Source: Ligula intestinalis (Eukaryota; Platyhelminthes; Cestoda; Diphyllobothriidea; Diphyllobothriidae). Taken from it: DNA of 64,000 nt. How positions within the stretch are numbered: the first letter of the stretch is position 1; every line of letters starts with the position of its first letter. Positions 46,024-56,305 of this stretch are shown here, one piece after another. The notes beneath the pieces are model-generated. The model did not search any database. It was not told the DNA's origin and saw nothing but the letters and a program-made list of their open reading frames with translations. The translations under genes were made by a program, and so were the position numbers. The stretch is taken from NCBI GenBank assembly GCA_036362985.1, contig JAYGXS010000002.1, forward strand, positions 86,564,224 through 86,628,223, read 5' to 3'.

Positions 46024-46388
46024 ATGCTATGTTTGGATAAGTGAAGTAAGTTGCATTCCGAGACGATATGATGAAAAGAAAGAAGATCTTCGGAAAATCG
46101 AGTTGTACTCGTGAATTTTCGAACAAGTATCACGTGTTCGTCGCTAACACCTCCCTCCCTTCACTAGCACAACCTATCGCCGCGGGTGTCACGTCACCAT
46201 AACCCGTCCACCCAATCCCCCCCTTTCCCTCCCCCGTCCGTTGTAACCTCTGCCTCCAAAACATCTAGTGCGACATTCCCAGCCCTCACTTTTAATTTAG
46301 TCTGACGACGAACACGTGATACTTGTTCGAAAATTCACGAGTACAAATCGATTTTCCGAAGATCTTCTTTCTTTTCATGCTATGTTTG
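46024..46388 (+). mobile_element. 341-bp palindromic insertion with 12-bp target duplication (family F)
   Basis: The direct repeat ATGCTATGTTTG flanks the insertion (46024-46035 and 46377-46388). Inside are 71-bp inverted arms, 46073-46143 and 46306-46376, with a single mismatch, around a C-rich 162-bp centre. The right arm runs exactly to the duplication; the left arm is preceded by about 37 bp not repeated on the right. A hammerhead-like core (CUGACGA at 46302-46308) opens the right arm. There is no coding content. The near-identity of the arms indicates a young insertion. Variable-length target duplications suit PLEs, but the class assignment rests on the ribozyme-like end. Confidence 0.7.
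46301..46338 (+). ncRNA. hammerhead-like motif with loopless stem III, family F
   Basis: CUGACGA, one spacer C, a five-pair hairpin (GAACA 46310-46314 with UGUUC 46324-46328), GAA at 46329-46331, self-complementary AAUU at 46332-46335, then C at 46336. Stem I is only two pairs (GU with AC). The layout matches families B and E although the hairpin and 4-mer sequences differ. Confidence 0.4.
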
Positions 46389-47138
46389 TTTTGGACTGAC
46401 TTCGGAGCGCAAATAACCATCTGCTAAACAAAGTTCGGTTTAAATCAGTCTTATGAGGGGACAACGGTCAGAATTGAACAAAATCCAACCTTTCTTAATA
46501 TCCAGAATGTTCGACGCTATTAAACTTTACGGATAAAAACCTATTTTTCATGCATTTTTACTGTGGACGACCATTAATATAAGCCAGAATCGTTTTATCT
46601 ATATCTTTTCAGAGAACAGAAATTTTTATGTTGCGTTCATGAAAATCAGGTAGGGGCTAATAGGAGAAATTGTATTTTTTAGGAAAAGAATGGAAAACTC
46701 AGTCTAAAAAATCCATTTTTACAAATGTAGGACGTTTAATGACATAAAATACTAACAACTTTGGTCAGATGTAGTTTGTTCCATCACACCATTAATGAGT
46801 ACCGCAAGCATGCATGATAATTTTATTATTTCAAAAGATGCAAAAATATTTTCAAGTAGTATTTTATTTTTTTTTTTCACCGAACATTCTCAAACAGACG
46901 TTGATTTTGATCATCGCACTGCTGACAAGGCAAAGCAATTGAATCACACATACTATGAAAGAATTATCTTGGTAATCGGGTGCGTTGATGTTCAATGGCT
47001 TATCTCAATTCAGTCACTATTGCAATAGTCAAAATGCAGTGAAAAAACAATAAAATGATACAGGTAAAGATTTTTTACATTTTTGAAATACAAAAATTGT
47101 CATAAACATCAAGTTTACAAAAACCTTAAATGTGTATA
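46389..47138. other. no gene seen
   Basis: A+T-rich. The 77-codon frame at 46795-47028 has no recognisable motif. It precedes the mariner-like end but shows no transposase features. Confidence 0.5.
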
Positions 47139-47160
47139 CATTTTTGGGACACCCTGTATA
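47139..47160 (+). mobile_element. solitary mariner-like terminal sequence
   Basis: TTTTTGGGACACCCTGTATA matches the typical end of mariner-family transposons, including the flanking TA. No opposite terminal repeat and no transposase frame were found, so it may be one end of a decayed or very short copy. Confidence 0.4.
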
Positions 47161-47164
47161 TGAA

Positions 47165-47800
47165 CGCCCGTGAAATGCCATCACTTTTCGCTATCATACC
47201 ATATCCGAAGGACATTCAAACAATTTATACCTTTAGTAGACCATGAACGAATGTGGAAACTTGAAAAGGACCATACAGAAGTACACCAGTTTTCAAAATA
47301 ATTAAGCCTTAATTATTTCATTCTGTTATGCATTTGCAATCTTCAAACGGGACCTTAAGTTAAATAAATCTAAAGAGAACGATTAATTTGAAAATAGACA
47401 TCCCGAGAACGGTTCTATTATACACAGAAAAGTGTGCTCTTTCATTTTCAATGGAAGGTATAGCTATAAGTTCCAGATAACTAAAAAAACGGACAGAGTT
47501 TTCCATTTCTACCTTGACGATATCTTTTAAAAATGGCAAATTGCGCAGATACTCAACGTCCAAATTGGCAATTGCAGCAACGTTTTTCAGGCGGCAACCT
47601 GTCGTAAGATGTACTTTTCTTGATCCTTGGAACATTTAGTTGTGAATTTTGGCTTTCAATCTCATTTTTCGCGGCGTCTTTAAAATACGGTCTGTTTATG
47701 GAACAGGTAATATGCATATATATATAAACGTGCACAAACGCCTATTTAGTATTGATAAATATTGAATAAATATTTAATTGTTTGTTGCACATTTCTCAAG
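47165..47800. other. no gene supported
   Basis: A 91-codon minus-strand frame (47360-47635) has a fairly protein-like composition (LKNVAAIANLDVEYLRNL) but no recognisable domain and no partner. It is recorded here only. Confidence 0.35.
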
Positions 47801-47804
47801 TATG

Positions 47805-48055
47805 ACGACGACCTGAGGAACCAGCTACGGAAATTTACTGAATAAATTGAACCTTCTTCCCAAAGAACATCCTACCTTCAAATTAAATCTCATAGGATGC
47901 CTGTTTTTCATTCGGTATGCAGTTTATTTGCATTTGGATATAGACAGACCAAAAATATAGTTTGAATTCAAGTAGGTTCTTTGGAAAAAAGTTAACTATG
48001 TTTATTAAGTTTTCGAAGCTGGTCTCCCAGACAAGACAAGACAAGACGATGTCCT
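47805..48055. repeat. inverted pair of repeat I
   Basis: 47805-47885 (plus) and the reverse complement of 47961-48055 share GA-CTG-GGA-ACCAGCT-CG-AAA-TTA, AATAAA, TTAAC-TTCTT-CCAAAGAAC and CTAC-TT-AATTCAAA. The arms point toward each other, unlike most PLE end pairs here. The right arm contains a short ACAAG tandem run. Confidence 0.6.
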
Positions 48056-48424
48056 AAAAGCAAACGAAACGAACGCTCCTGCAGCTGCCTTGATTAAACT
48101 CATCGACCTTTGATTAGAAAACAGTTTTCATTCAACACTTAAAATACTAATAATTAAAAGGAGCTTCAATGGGATCACCCATATCTGCATTCCTTGCCGA
48201 AGTAACAATGCATTGTCCAATTTTGCCCCTCTGAGAAAAGCTGATAGTTTCCTGAGTCCGTGTATTCTGATGACCCATACATCAACAGACATGTTGAGCT
48301 AGATGATGTTTACAAAATCACAAAGAAAAATGGAAGATAGGAGAAGCGTTTAAAGCCCCAAATTAGCACTTGCACCAAATGACTGGCTTTTTTCAAAACT
48401 TTAGGAATTTTAATTGGTCTTTGC

Positions 48425-48512
48425 CCATTTACCCACATTTGACAGCGGCCTGGGGAACCAGCATTGACAATTTGCCCAATAACAATGCTTAACTTCCCAA
48501 AGAACTAAGTTA
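48425..48512 (+). repeat. repeat I, third copy
   Basis: GGCCTGGGGAACCAGC, CAATAACA-TGCTTAAC and TTCCCAAAGAACTAAGTT match the two copies 400-600 bp upstream. The CTG-GGA box and following bases resemble the PLE end layout, but no stem II can be formed. Confidence 0.5.
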
Positions 48513-48659
48513 GTCTCAAACATATGCATGTAATGATAGATTAGCACTTATCAATCAGTAACGGGACCTCATCGTCCCATTCCGCCTTTGAGATCACTCT
48601 CGAGCGCCGCTTGCAGTCACTCAGTAGTTCAAGGATTATAGGCAGAAATATGTTATCAA

Positions 48660-48806
48660 CTAAGAAGGAAGACTAGAATGGCCATTGCTGGTTTATTCGC
48701 GTCATCAGTCAGCCATTTCCAATTCCAGAGGTGGCGACACCTGAGGCTCGAAACCGCCACCTGGTTAGTTAGCAATCAAACGCTTTAACCACTGCGCCAA
48801 GTACTT
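48660..48806 (-). mobile_element. tRNA-related SINE, copy 1
   Basis: Minus strand: a pol III A box (TTGGCGCAGTGGTTAAAG, 48801-48784) and a B box (GGTTTCGAGCCTC, 48755-48743), followed by a body with AATGGCTGACTGATGA and AGCAATGGCC. Spacing and box sequences fit a tRNA-derived head. The head is too altered to call a tRNA gene: no cloverleaf was found. Confidence 0.7.
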
Positions 48807-48859
48807 ACTGCCTTGCCGTTATATAAACATTTATCTGATAGGCAAAAGTAAATTTCCGA

Positions 48860-49058
48860 CAAAGGCCAAGTAGACTGAAATGGACATTTCTGCCTTGGTG
48901 GTTATCATCAGCCAGCAATATCCAGACTCAGGGGAAGAAATCCCCGAAGTTTGAACCCTCGGCCCTGGAGAGCGAGCTACAGGCCACAACGGAACGAGTG
49001 AGTTTCGTAATCGATCGGCTAACGCATACCTACAAGTTTGTGTATTCCCGATCAAAAC
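48860..49058 (-). mobile_element. tRNA-related SINE, copy 2
   Basis: Minus strand: an A-box-like GCGTTAGCCGATCG, a B box GGGTTCAAACTTC (48957-48945), then CCTGAGTCTGGATATTGCTG, GGCTGATGATAACC and AAGGCAGAAATG, the same body as the other copies. The head sequence differs from copy 1, so it may be another subfamily. Confidence 0.65.
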
Positions 49059-49065
49059 CGGCGAG

Positions 49066-49260
49066 CAAGGGGCGTGTGGTGCAGCGGTTAGTGTTAGATG
49101 TCACAGTATTGAACCTCGTGGGTTGCCTTCCCTGAAGTTTATTATGGCTGGCTGATGACAGCTAATAAGCCAGAAGTTGTTGTAGATATAGCGGGTGAGT
49201 TTCCTGTAATCGGCTGGTAAGCGTCCTCCACTATATCTATGTAAACACCAATTGCCCACG
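49066..49260 (+). mobile_element. tRNA-related SINE, copy 3
   Basis: Plus strand: A box TGTGGTGCAGCGGTTAG near 49076-49091. The B box is decayed (GTGGGTTGCCTTCC). The body has TTATGGCTGGCTGATGACAG and AATAAGCCAGAAG. It faces away from copies 1 and 2, giving a head-to-head arrangement with copy 2 at about 49060. Confidence 0.65.
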
Positions 49261-52200
49261 TCTTTTTCGGTATTCTGACTTTGCATATATTATGCGTATT
49301 TAGTGTTATGGAACCCGAATTCAAAAATAAGCCTGAATATTTAAACGGCAATTTTGCATATATTCAGCTGTTCTAGCCCGGTATACGTCATATTATGTAT
49401 AATTTTAAAAAAACATGCTGTTCGAACCTGGATGAATTGCATTTGATTCCAATCTTTGCTAAAAATCTAAATATATTCAGGTGCGAGCGTTTTGTAAATC
49501 CTCCAAAACAGATTTTTTCAGGCTCCGTTCGATACCCGATATCAAGATTTGCGCTGAAATCCACCACCTACTACGGTCCTTATATAAAAAGGCCTGCATA
49601 GGTCCCTTTCAAAGGGTTCTTTCCAAATTTGCGCATTTATCTGTTCAGAAATATAACAAGACAGGACTTAACTTATATATCAGATGACGGGATGGGGATG
49701 TTGAGAGGGGATGCTGATGAAGCGACCTCATGCAGCTGCCTCAGGCACGGCATAAGATCGGCCAAACATGCGTGGTTGGGCTTTTAACTAGTCTTGTGTC
49801 ATCAGTATGGTCAATAAGTAGTTATTGCCTTATCTCCCTAATTATCATGATCAAACGTACTGTGCAATTTGGCAGCACAGGCACACTTAAGGGCAAAATA
49901 TAACGTAAAACGCGTTGAAATGTATAATTTTGTTATCAAAAACCCAGCAAAACGCAAATACATTAAGTATTTCCCGGATCCGCTTGTATCCTTAGTATTT
50001 GCCTCGTCAGGACTGATTTAAGAGACCCAGTCGACTTATAAAAACTTCTTTTAAATGTTCAGTAGTCCGACTTTGAATTCTTTCGTTGACTTCCATCAAT
50101 AGGAAGATGAATTTCCATTTCATTTAAATTCCGCCTACATAAGGTCAAATTTCCTTAATAAGAATTCGTTACCTTTGCGACAGAAGTTCATGTTGATCGA
50201 ATTTATTCTACTTAAGCATATTAAAAGAAACCTAATCTTATTTAATTTAATATTTTTTATCATTTCCGCCCCACTTTAGCTCATTAGACAAGAATTTATT
50301 GTTTTGCCACAAAATGCGTTAAGCAGTTGAGCAGGGGATAGATATCTATAGGAGCCCTACAGGTCAGTTTTGTCTTTTCTTTGTTAGATGAGATGATTAA
50401 GGCCCCGCAGGTTTTGCGCCTAAAAGGCTACCCTGATTGCAGGGCCAAATGTGTGCCAATTCCGTTGTGGCGTGGAAGACTTCATCTTGGGTTCTCGTAG
50501 CTTGTGAATCCCTCCCCCACCAATGAAGATGTACCATTGACAAGCGCAATAACACATGCGATGTCCCTTTATATTTTATCCTTGATATCATATCAAACTG
50601 CCCACGTAAGTGCAAGATAGGAATGAAATTCGTTCAAAATATGACAGCTTGCGTAATAACAGCTTCCTGAAGACAGCATTTAAGACTGCCCGATATATGT
50701 TTGCTGACTGTAGGATTAAATCGATGTGAGTTTTAATGACCGCTAACGGTCGTTTATTAACTGCCAGGTAGCACTAAACTAAATAGGAAAATAAAATCAA
50801 AAGGCACTCACCTCTATGTAAAATGAAGTGATCATATCATGGTTTGAGGCGGCCACTGGGCCCTCAACAGCACTTGCGTATTTCGTTCATATTCAACGAG
50901 AATATTCAGTCAGTCGGGGTAACCTGCCCTGGCCACATACAATCGCTGATTTAGCAATAACTACCAAAACGTTTCGTGCAGTTATTTGACTTCACTTTTG
51001 TTGGTCTAATTTGTGGCTTGTACAGACTCCTATCCTTCAGAATAGACAAGAAGAACTTTCCGTTCATTTTTTTAAACCGTCTGGTGCAAATCAACGACTT
51101 TTGCGCCAAGTAAGCATGGCTACTGTCCGTTTTCAAGTTTTCTTGACAAAACGGTCTCCAGTGGACTTGACCTTACCATGGTCAACGCATATTTCTGAAA
51201 ATTAGAGGCAAAATAATTGGACTTTTGCGGCGAAAAGTACAAGCCGAAAGACCGCGGAAAAGTCAGAATAAAGCTCCGCTCTTGTCCTCATTCAGCAAAA
51301 GGTCATTGAGCCTCCAACTCGGCAGGTGTCCTTACAGTTATTAAGAACGGCGTCGTTTTGTGCGTTCTAAAAGGATTGTGACATGTAAGCTCCAGTCTCT
51401 TTAAAAGGTTTAGCATTTTGGATAGGAATGTTTAGTTATCTTTGAAAAAATCTTCTTACCGAATTAGACTGGATTTTATTATTGATATTAATAAAATGGA
51501 TGTAAGTACTGATGCTGAATCTTCAGAGGAAATAAAGCCCTTTAAAATGCATGGAATTTTAGCGAATGAAAATGTCTGCATTTTACGGAGACCAGATCTG
51601 ACGACTTTTAAATGTGACATTTTTGCATGAAGGAAAAATTTAATTGTCTTAACCTTGCATTAATCTAGCGCCATTTGATATCAGGGAGTGGTTTGTGTAA
51701 ATAAAAGTAGTTCAGGCAGATAGCAGACATAGTAGCCGGCGAAAAAAGCCAAGCCAGACTTAAAACTAAGAATAATGGTTCTGATTAATACACAACTAGT
51801 TTGCCACGCAATATGCTGCTGGGTTGGCCGTAAACGTGCTACAAAAAAGCTTCAATTTTTGTTAACATTTAAGGTCCCCGAGTTTAGCCAGTTTCCTCCT
51901 AAAGAAGTATGGCTACGCAGTTTTGAAGAGAACAGTATTAATTCAATTGAACCTTCTAGGAAGAACTTTGCTTCACTTCGATGATTTCTTTCAAATGCTT
52001 TAAAATTTGAGGGCATTTCTATTTTGCGTACAAGGATTGTAATTAGGACGAAAAACATACGGACGCTGATTGGTGAAGAACCATGACAGTGCATATTCAT
52101 GTATTCATATTCTCATACGAGTGAAGAAAGTTCTCATCTGAAATAAACGATGTGAATCAGTTTTAACAATAAAGAGGAAGGTTTACTTTGCATTCATTCT

Positions 52201-52836
52201 GTCCTTAAAATATGTACTATTCTAATGTCCCAGAAGAACCATCTGAAAGTCTTTCTTACTTTTTTAAACAGCTTACAGGTTCAGTGTATAGTACTTATTT
52301 TTAAAATAAGATGCAGCAATATCACACATATATTTGTTTTTAAATTCGCTCAAATCCTTCTTTTAATGGTCAAAATTTTCTGTGATTCTTGAAAAAATAA
52401 TATAAAGAATAAAGCTAAAGTATTAATTTTATTGCATGTTATTTGCTTCTCCATATTATCTGTAAGCAGGGTTGTGCATCAAAATTACTCGATAGTTCGA
52501 GTTAGATGATCGGTTATCTGCAGGACTCGGCTTCATAGGTAGGGAAGTCAGCAGCTAAAATTGGCATAATGTCGCAGAAACGGTAAACGGACCTTTTAGT
52601 GTCTCCACCTTTTTCCGCATTTCTTTCCGCCAATAGAATAATTGTAAGCCTCCTAACTATCTTAAAAGCAGACTACATTTGTGGAAATCTATCTCGCGCT
52701 CAACTATTCAGAAAATGATGTAGGAGCTTCCAAAAAGAAACCCGAATAAACCATACTGTCTGGTTTTGCTTTTAAACAGGTTCCTCTTTGGCCGTAGGTT
52801 TCTAAAATATTCTTAAAAAGTATTCCGCTCACCTAA
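49261..52836. other. no gene supported
   Basis: Frames at 49395-49687, 50397-50615, 50951-51205, 51442-51630 and 51775-52100 are 60-82 codons, often overlapping on both strands, and without recognisable domains. 50397-50560 is somewhat more G+C-rich. Confidence 0.45.
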
Positions 52837-53160
52837 TCAGCTTCTAAGTGCAATGAACCAACCTGCATTTTTCATGAAGTCTGATCCATGTTTATCGAAA
52901 CGCCAGCCTGAATAATCTTTCGGACCCTGCTTCACGTCCCGGTCCTGTATTTGGCGAATCGTTGCTGTTTTGGTTTTTTCGTAGTGCTCACTTATGTTCT
53001 GGAATTTTCCCGGTGGTATGTGACTTAACACATGTATGACCTGATCTGATACCTGTTTTATGTAATTCGAAGGTATTTGAAATTTTTCAGCGCGGATTCT
53101 CGGATAAATTGGTAGATTTACTCCATTTGAATCAAATGGTTGCAAAGTTGCTCCACCAAA
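52837..53160 (-). CDS. candidate coding exon, product unknown
   Basis: The minus-strand frame is open from just after a stop at about 53160 to 52837, about 105 codons. Its composition looks like a real protein: no long Phe/Leu/Ile/Asn runs, even use of charged residues. Readable stretches are AFGGATLQPFDSNGVNLPIY, KFQIPSNYIKQVSDQ and GPKDYSGWRFDKHGSDFMK. I recognise no domain. No convincing ATG opens it (the first in-frame start-like codon is TTG at 53145), so an exon with an upstream acceptor is more likely than a single-exon gene. An AG-GTTGGT sequence after GSDFMKNA could be a donor. It has no second copy in the window, which argues against a transposon. Confidence 0.3.
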   Translation of the reverse strand, partial: FGGATLQPFDSNGVNLPIYPRIRAEKFQIPSNYIKQVSDQVIHVLSHIPPGKFQNISEHYEKTKTATIRQIQDRDVKQGPKDYSGWRFDKHGSDFMKNAGWFIALRS

Positions 53161-56100
53161 CGCGGCATAGTGTTAGCGTTGAAGCTGATCATTGGATGTT
53201 TGGCCTGTCAGAATGCCGAAGCACAGAAGCTGTGATCCTTCATCTCCTGTTAATCACCTTGCAGAGTTCCTTCCTCTGGCTTTCTTTGCGTGCTGATTTT
53301 ATCTGCTGGCTAACTTATTCTTCTTTCGAATAATGTGTTTGCTGAGGGATCTTTACCATGCAAATTTTGGAATAAATATAACAAAGTAAACAGAATAGAG
53401 GTAAAAAAAGACTGGTTTGCAAAACACTATTAGTTATATATCCTGCAAATTTTACTGCTCTCTGGAATTAAACACAAATTTACGGTTGTAATGTTTTATA
53501 ATAGTGTCCAATACGGTTTTCGCCTTTTCAGTTTTCGAGATCAGAGAATTTTCTTGAGTTTTTTGACTAAGAAAGCTAAACAGTTTCATGACGTCGCATA
53601 GTGAAAGGCCGAGCAACGATTAATAAATTCGCAGATACAATCTGAAGCATATGCTTTGAAATGTATTAAGTAATCCTTCTTCATAAAATCTACTGGTTTT
53701 TTTCTAGGGACAGTTGGGACCGCGGAGTTGCAGAAATATTAATGATTAAAAATATTAATGCATAGTTTGCAGGTTATGGGGTTCAGCATTTAATTCTCAA
53801 AATGATAGACGCTGCAGCTTTTTTTTATCAAAATATTCACACGCACTTTCATCAAAAGAAAAACGTTCCTTCTTACAAAGATAACTGACTGAGCCATAAC
53901 TATAGACTTTTTAAACCTGAAACCTCATCACCGATAATAATTAAGCATCTACAAGCAATGTCTGAGTTGCTAATAACGTAATTCATTCAAAGTATTTTAA
54001 TGTGACATTGTGAATACTAACTTCCTAAAACATATCTTTTTACCCAGGTTAAACCGTGGAAACATTTTAAGCGCTTTATCTGCTTAAAAATCATTGCTTT
54101 TCTTGGTGCACACGAACTCACTCCCATTTCTCTTCAAGTTGGTGCTATTTTCGATATCTCACCTTACATTTGCATTTCTTATGCAATTATAACTCCTCTG
54201 CTGGGTATCCATTTTAATATATCTCGAACCACCAATTAAACTGCTAATTTTGTAAAGTTTCAGCATTGTGCTTAGTCATATGCGAAAACTAGTCAGAAAA
54301 AGTGTTTTACGGAATACGTAAAAGTTCAAATATATGTTTGGTGCCAAGGTGCTTCACGGTTTCCTATGACATTTTCACAACGATCAAAAACCAATATTGA
54401 TATTTTAAAACAGAGCACGGCCTGTAGAGGTTAAAACAACATATTAGAGCACTTTATATCATATATTCATAAATCACCATTTTAAAATCCAAAGGTCCTT
54501 GTTTTTATGAATAATGGGTTCGCTACCAACTCTGTTTGCCCTAATTGGGCCCTCAGAAACACTTTATTTCTAAGTTACTGACGTTTGGTTCGGTCAACGT
54601 TCCCGCTTTCATTATTGCCCTCACTTATATAATCACAAATCTATGCACAAACTTAAATGCAGTTACTAGCCCAGACGATAAGTCCCCTTTCGAGTGTCGG
54701 CGATTTAAGGTAACACTTGTCAGCATGTCATCTGCTAAAAGCACTTAAACATTAATCATCATATAAACGACATTTTTGGACGCTTTAGGTAAGTAAATAA
54801 AATATACAAGGTTGCATTTGACCCAGTTGCCAGAAACGCTTTATTTAAAGGTTTATAATGCGATATTGGTTTTCTGTGATTTTGAAGATGACTAAAATTC
54901 GAGTACTTAAATTCTACAATGATTATTTACATGATAGGTATTTTTTTTATTAAACTGTGATTTCGGAAAAACATGATGAAATGTCGCATTAATAGGGTCG
55001 GTCTTACGGAGTACGACTGACCCTTTTTGCAAAAAAAGAACATTGAATACACATGGTGATTAAAAGACTATTTTTCGTCAATATTCGAGGCATACTTTGG
55101 CGAGCACAGTGCATACTAAATTGCGGAACTCATTCTGTGGTGTTTTTATGATAACTGTCGGTCTTGCTTTGGCTTTGCAACGATCATTGAGGATGAAAAA
55201 CATGAAAATAGTCACTTTTGTGCCCACTTAGAAAGCGCTAAATTTTCTTTGAACAGGCTTCCGATACACTTATGTTTTGAAAATCTGTTGTGCAAATTAA
55301 CAGTGACTAAATAGCCAGCAAATTATACAGACGGCGCTAGACCTTCTTGTGACTTCAAATATATTTTAATCATCAAGAAGGAAACAACACTTGTGAAAAA
55401 GGCTCTTGCATAGAGCTCTGTCCACCCGAGGGCAAAAAATGATCGATTTGTTAGTAACAAAAAATATTTAAATTACGTGTCGCTTGTTGGCAGAGAGAGA
55501 GAGATTTCGACCGGAGACATTAACTTATTGGCTAATTGAAGTTACCTAAATGGCACCGAAGGAAGCCAATGACAAAGTACTCCATCGGATAAAAATTTCA
55601 GCTGGTGGCTTTTGTTTTTGGTTTCTTATCAGCACTGTTTATGACCTGTTTACGTATAGTTCCCATTCCCGCTGTTTGTATGCATTTTTTGTATTTAGAT
55701 TTACGATTCATTTTCCGCCTCTCATTGTTCAGAGGTTAAAGTGGTCATGTTATATGCCAGTCTTCTAAGAAAAATTTCTTTTTTACTATTCACTTCATTT
55801 TTTAAAGTTTGTTTCAGCTGACAACCGAAAATACGTTTGGTCAAAAGCCGGCATTCTTCAGTAATCGGCATAACTGGCAATTAAGCTGCCCGGTAATCAA
55901 TATTACGGTGCAACTTATGAAATATTTTCGGATCGAAAAAGGAATGTAGAAGTTAAGTCAAAGTTTAAGGAATATTGATTCTCCCTCTGTCTTTCTTTGA
56001 AAGTATAAAGGCAGCAACCTGATGCGATGTGGTACTTATCCTAAACAATTTGTAAAACCACGAGAATTTATCTGGTGGCGAGGTCATACTTTCAGTTACC

Positions 56101-56200
56101 CATCTGACTTACTCCGTGAAATGTTCTTTTACTTACTACTGACCTGATATACGGAGTATTTGGTTATCACAGTTAAATTTCTCTTTAAATCAGGATTTTG
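53161..56200. other. no gene seen
   Basis: A+T-rich. Short frames at 53109-53333, 54545-54748 and 55550-55768 have no recognisable motifs. A brief GA repeat lies near 55494-55503. Confidence 0.45.
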
Positions 56201-56202
56201 AG

Positions 56203-56305
56203 TAAATAATGAGACCGGCTTGCCTGTTAGTGGTGCAACCTATAATGCCAACGCTTTTTACCTAGACGAAAATGCCAGCAACTACTATAGCGATTACGGA
56301 CAGGG
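56203..56305 (+). CDS. weak candidate exon, product unknown
   Basis: The frame reads NNETGLPVSGATYNANAFY, then LDENASNYYSDYGQ, rich in Asn, Tyr, Ala and Asp, as in intrinsically disordered parts of real proteins. It begins after an AG preceded by a pyrimidine-containing stretch (TTTCTCTTTAAATCAG nearby). It can end at a donor-like CAGG-GTAACT near 56305. The frame stays open beyond this to 56468, but composition becomes unremarkable there. With only about 34 codons and no homologue recognised, it may be chance. Confidence 0.2.

Noticed and set aside
47805..48512. Repeat I as a hammerhead family
   Set aside because: A CTGAGGA box and a GAAA box can be picked out, but no stem II pairs and the boxes are not kept in all three copies.
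49150..49180. CTGATGA in the SINE body as a ribozyme box
   Set aside because: No GAA box, stem II or stem III follows at the right spacing.
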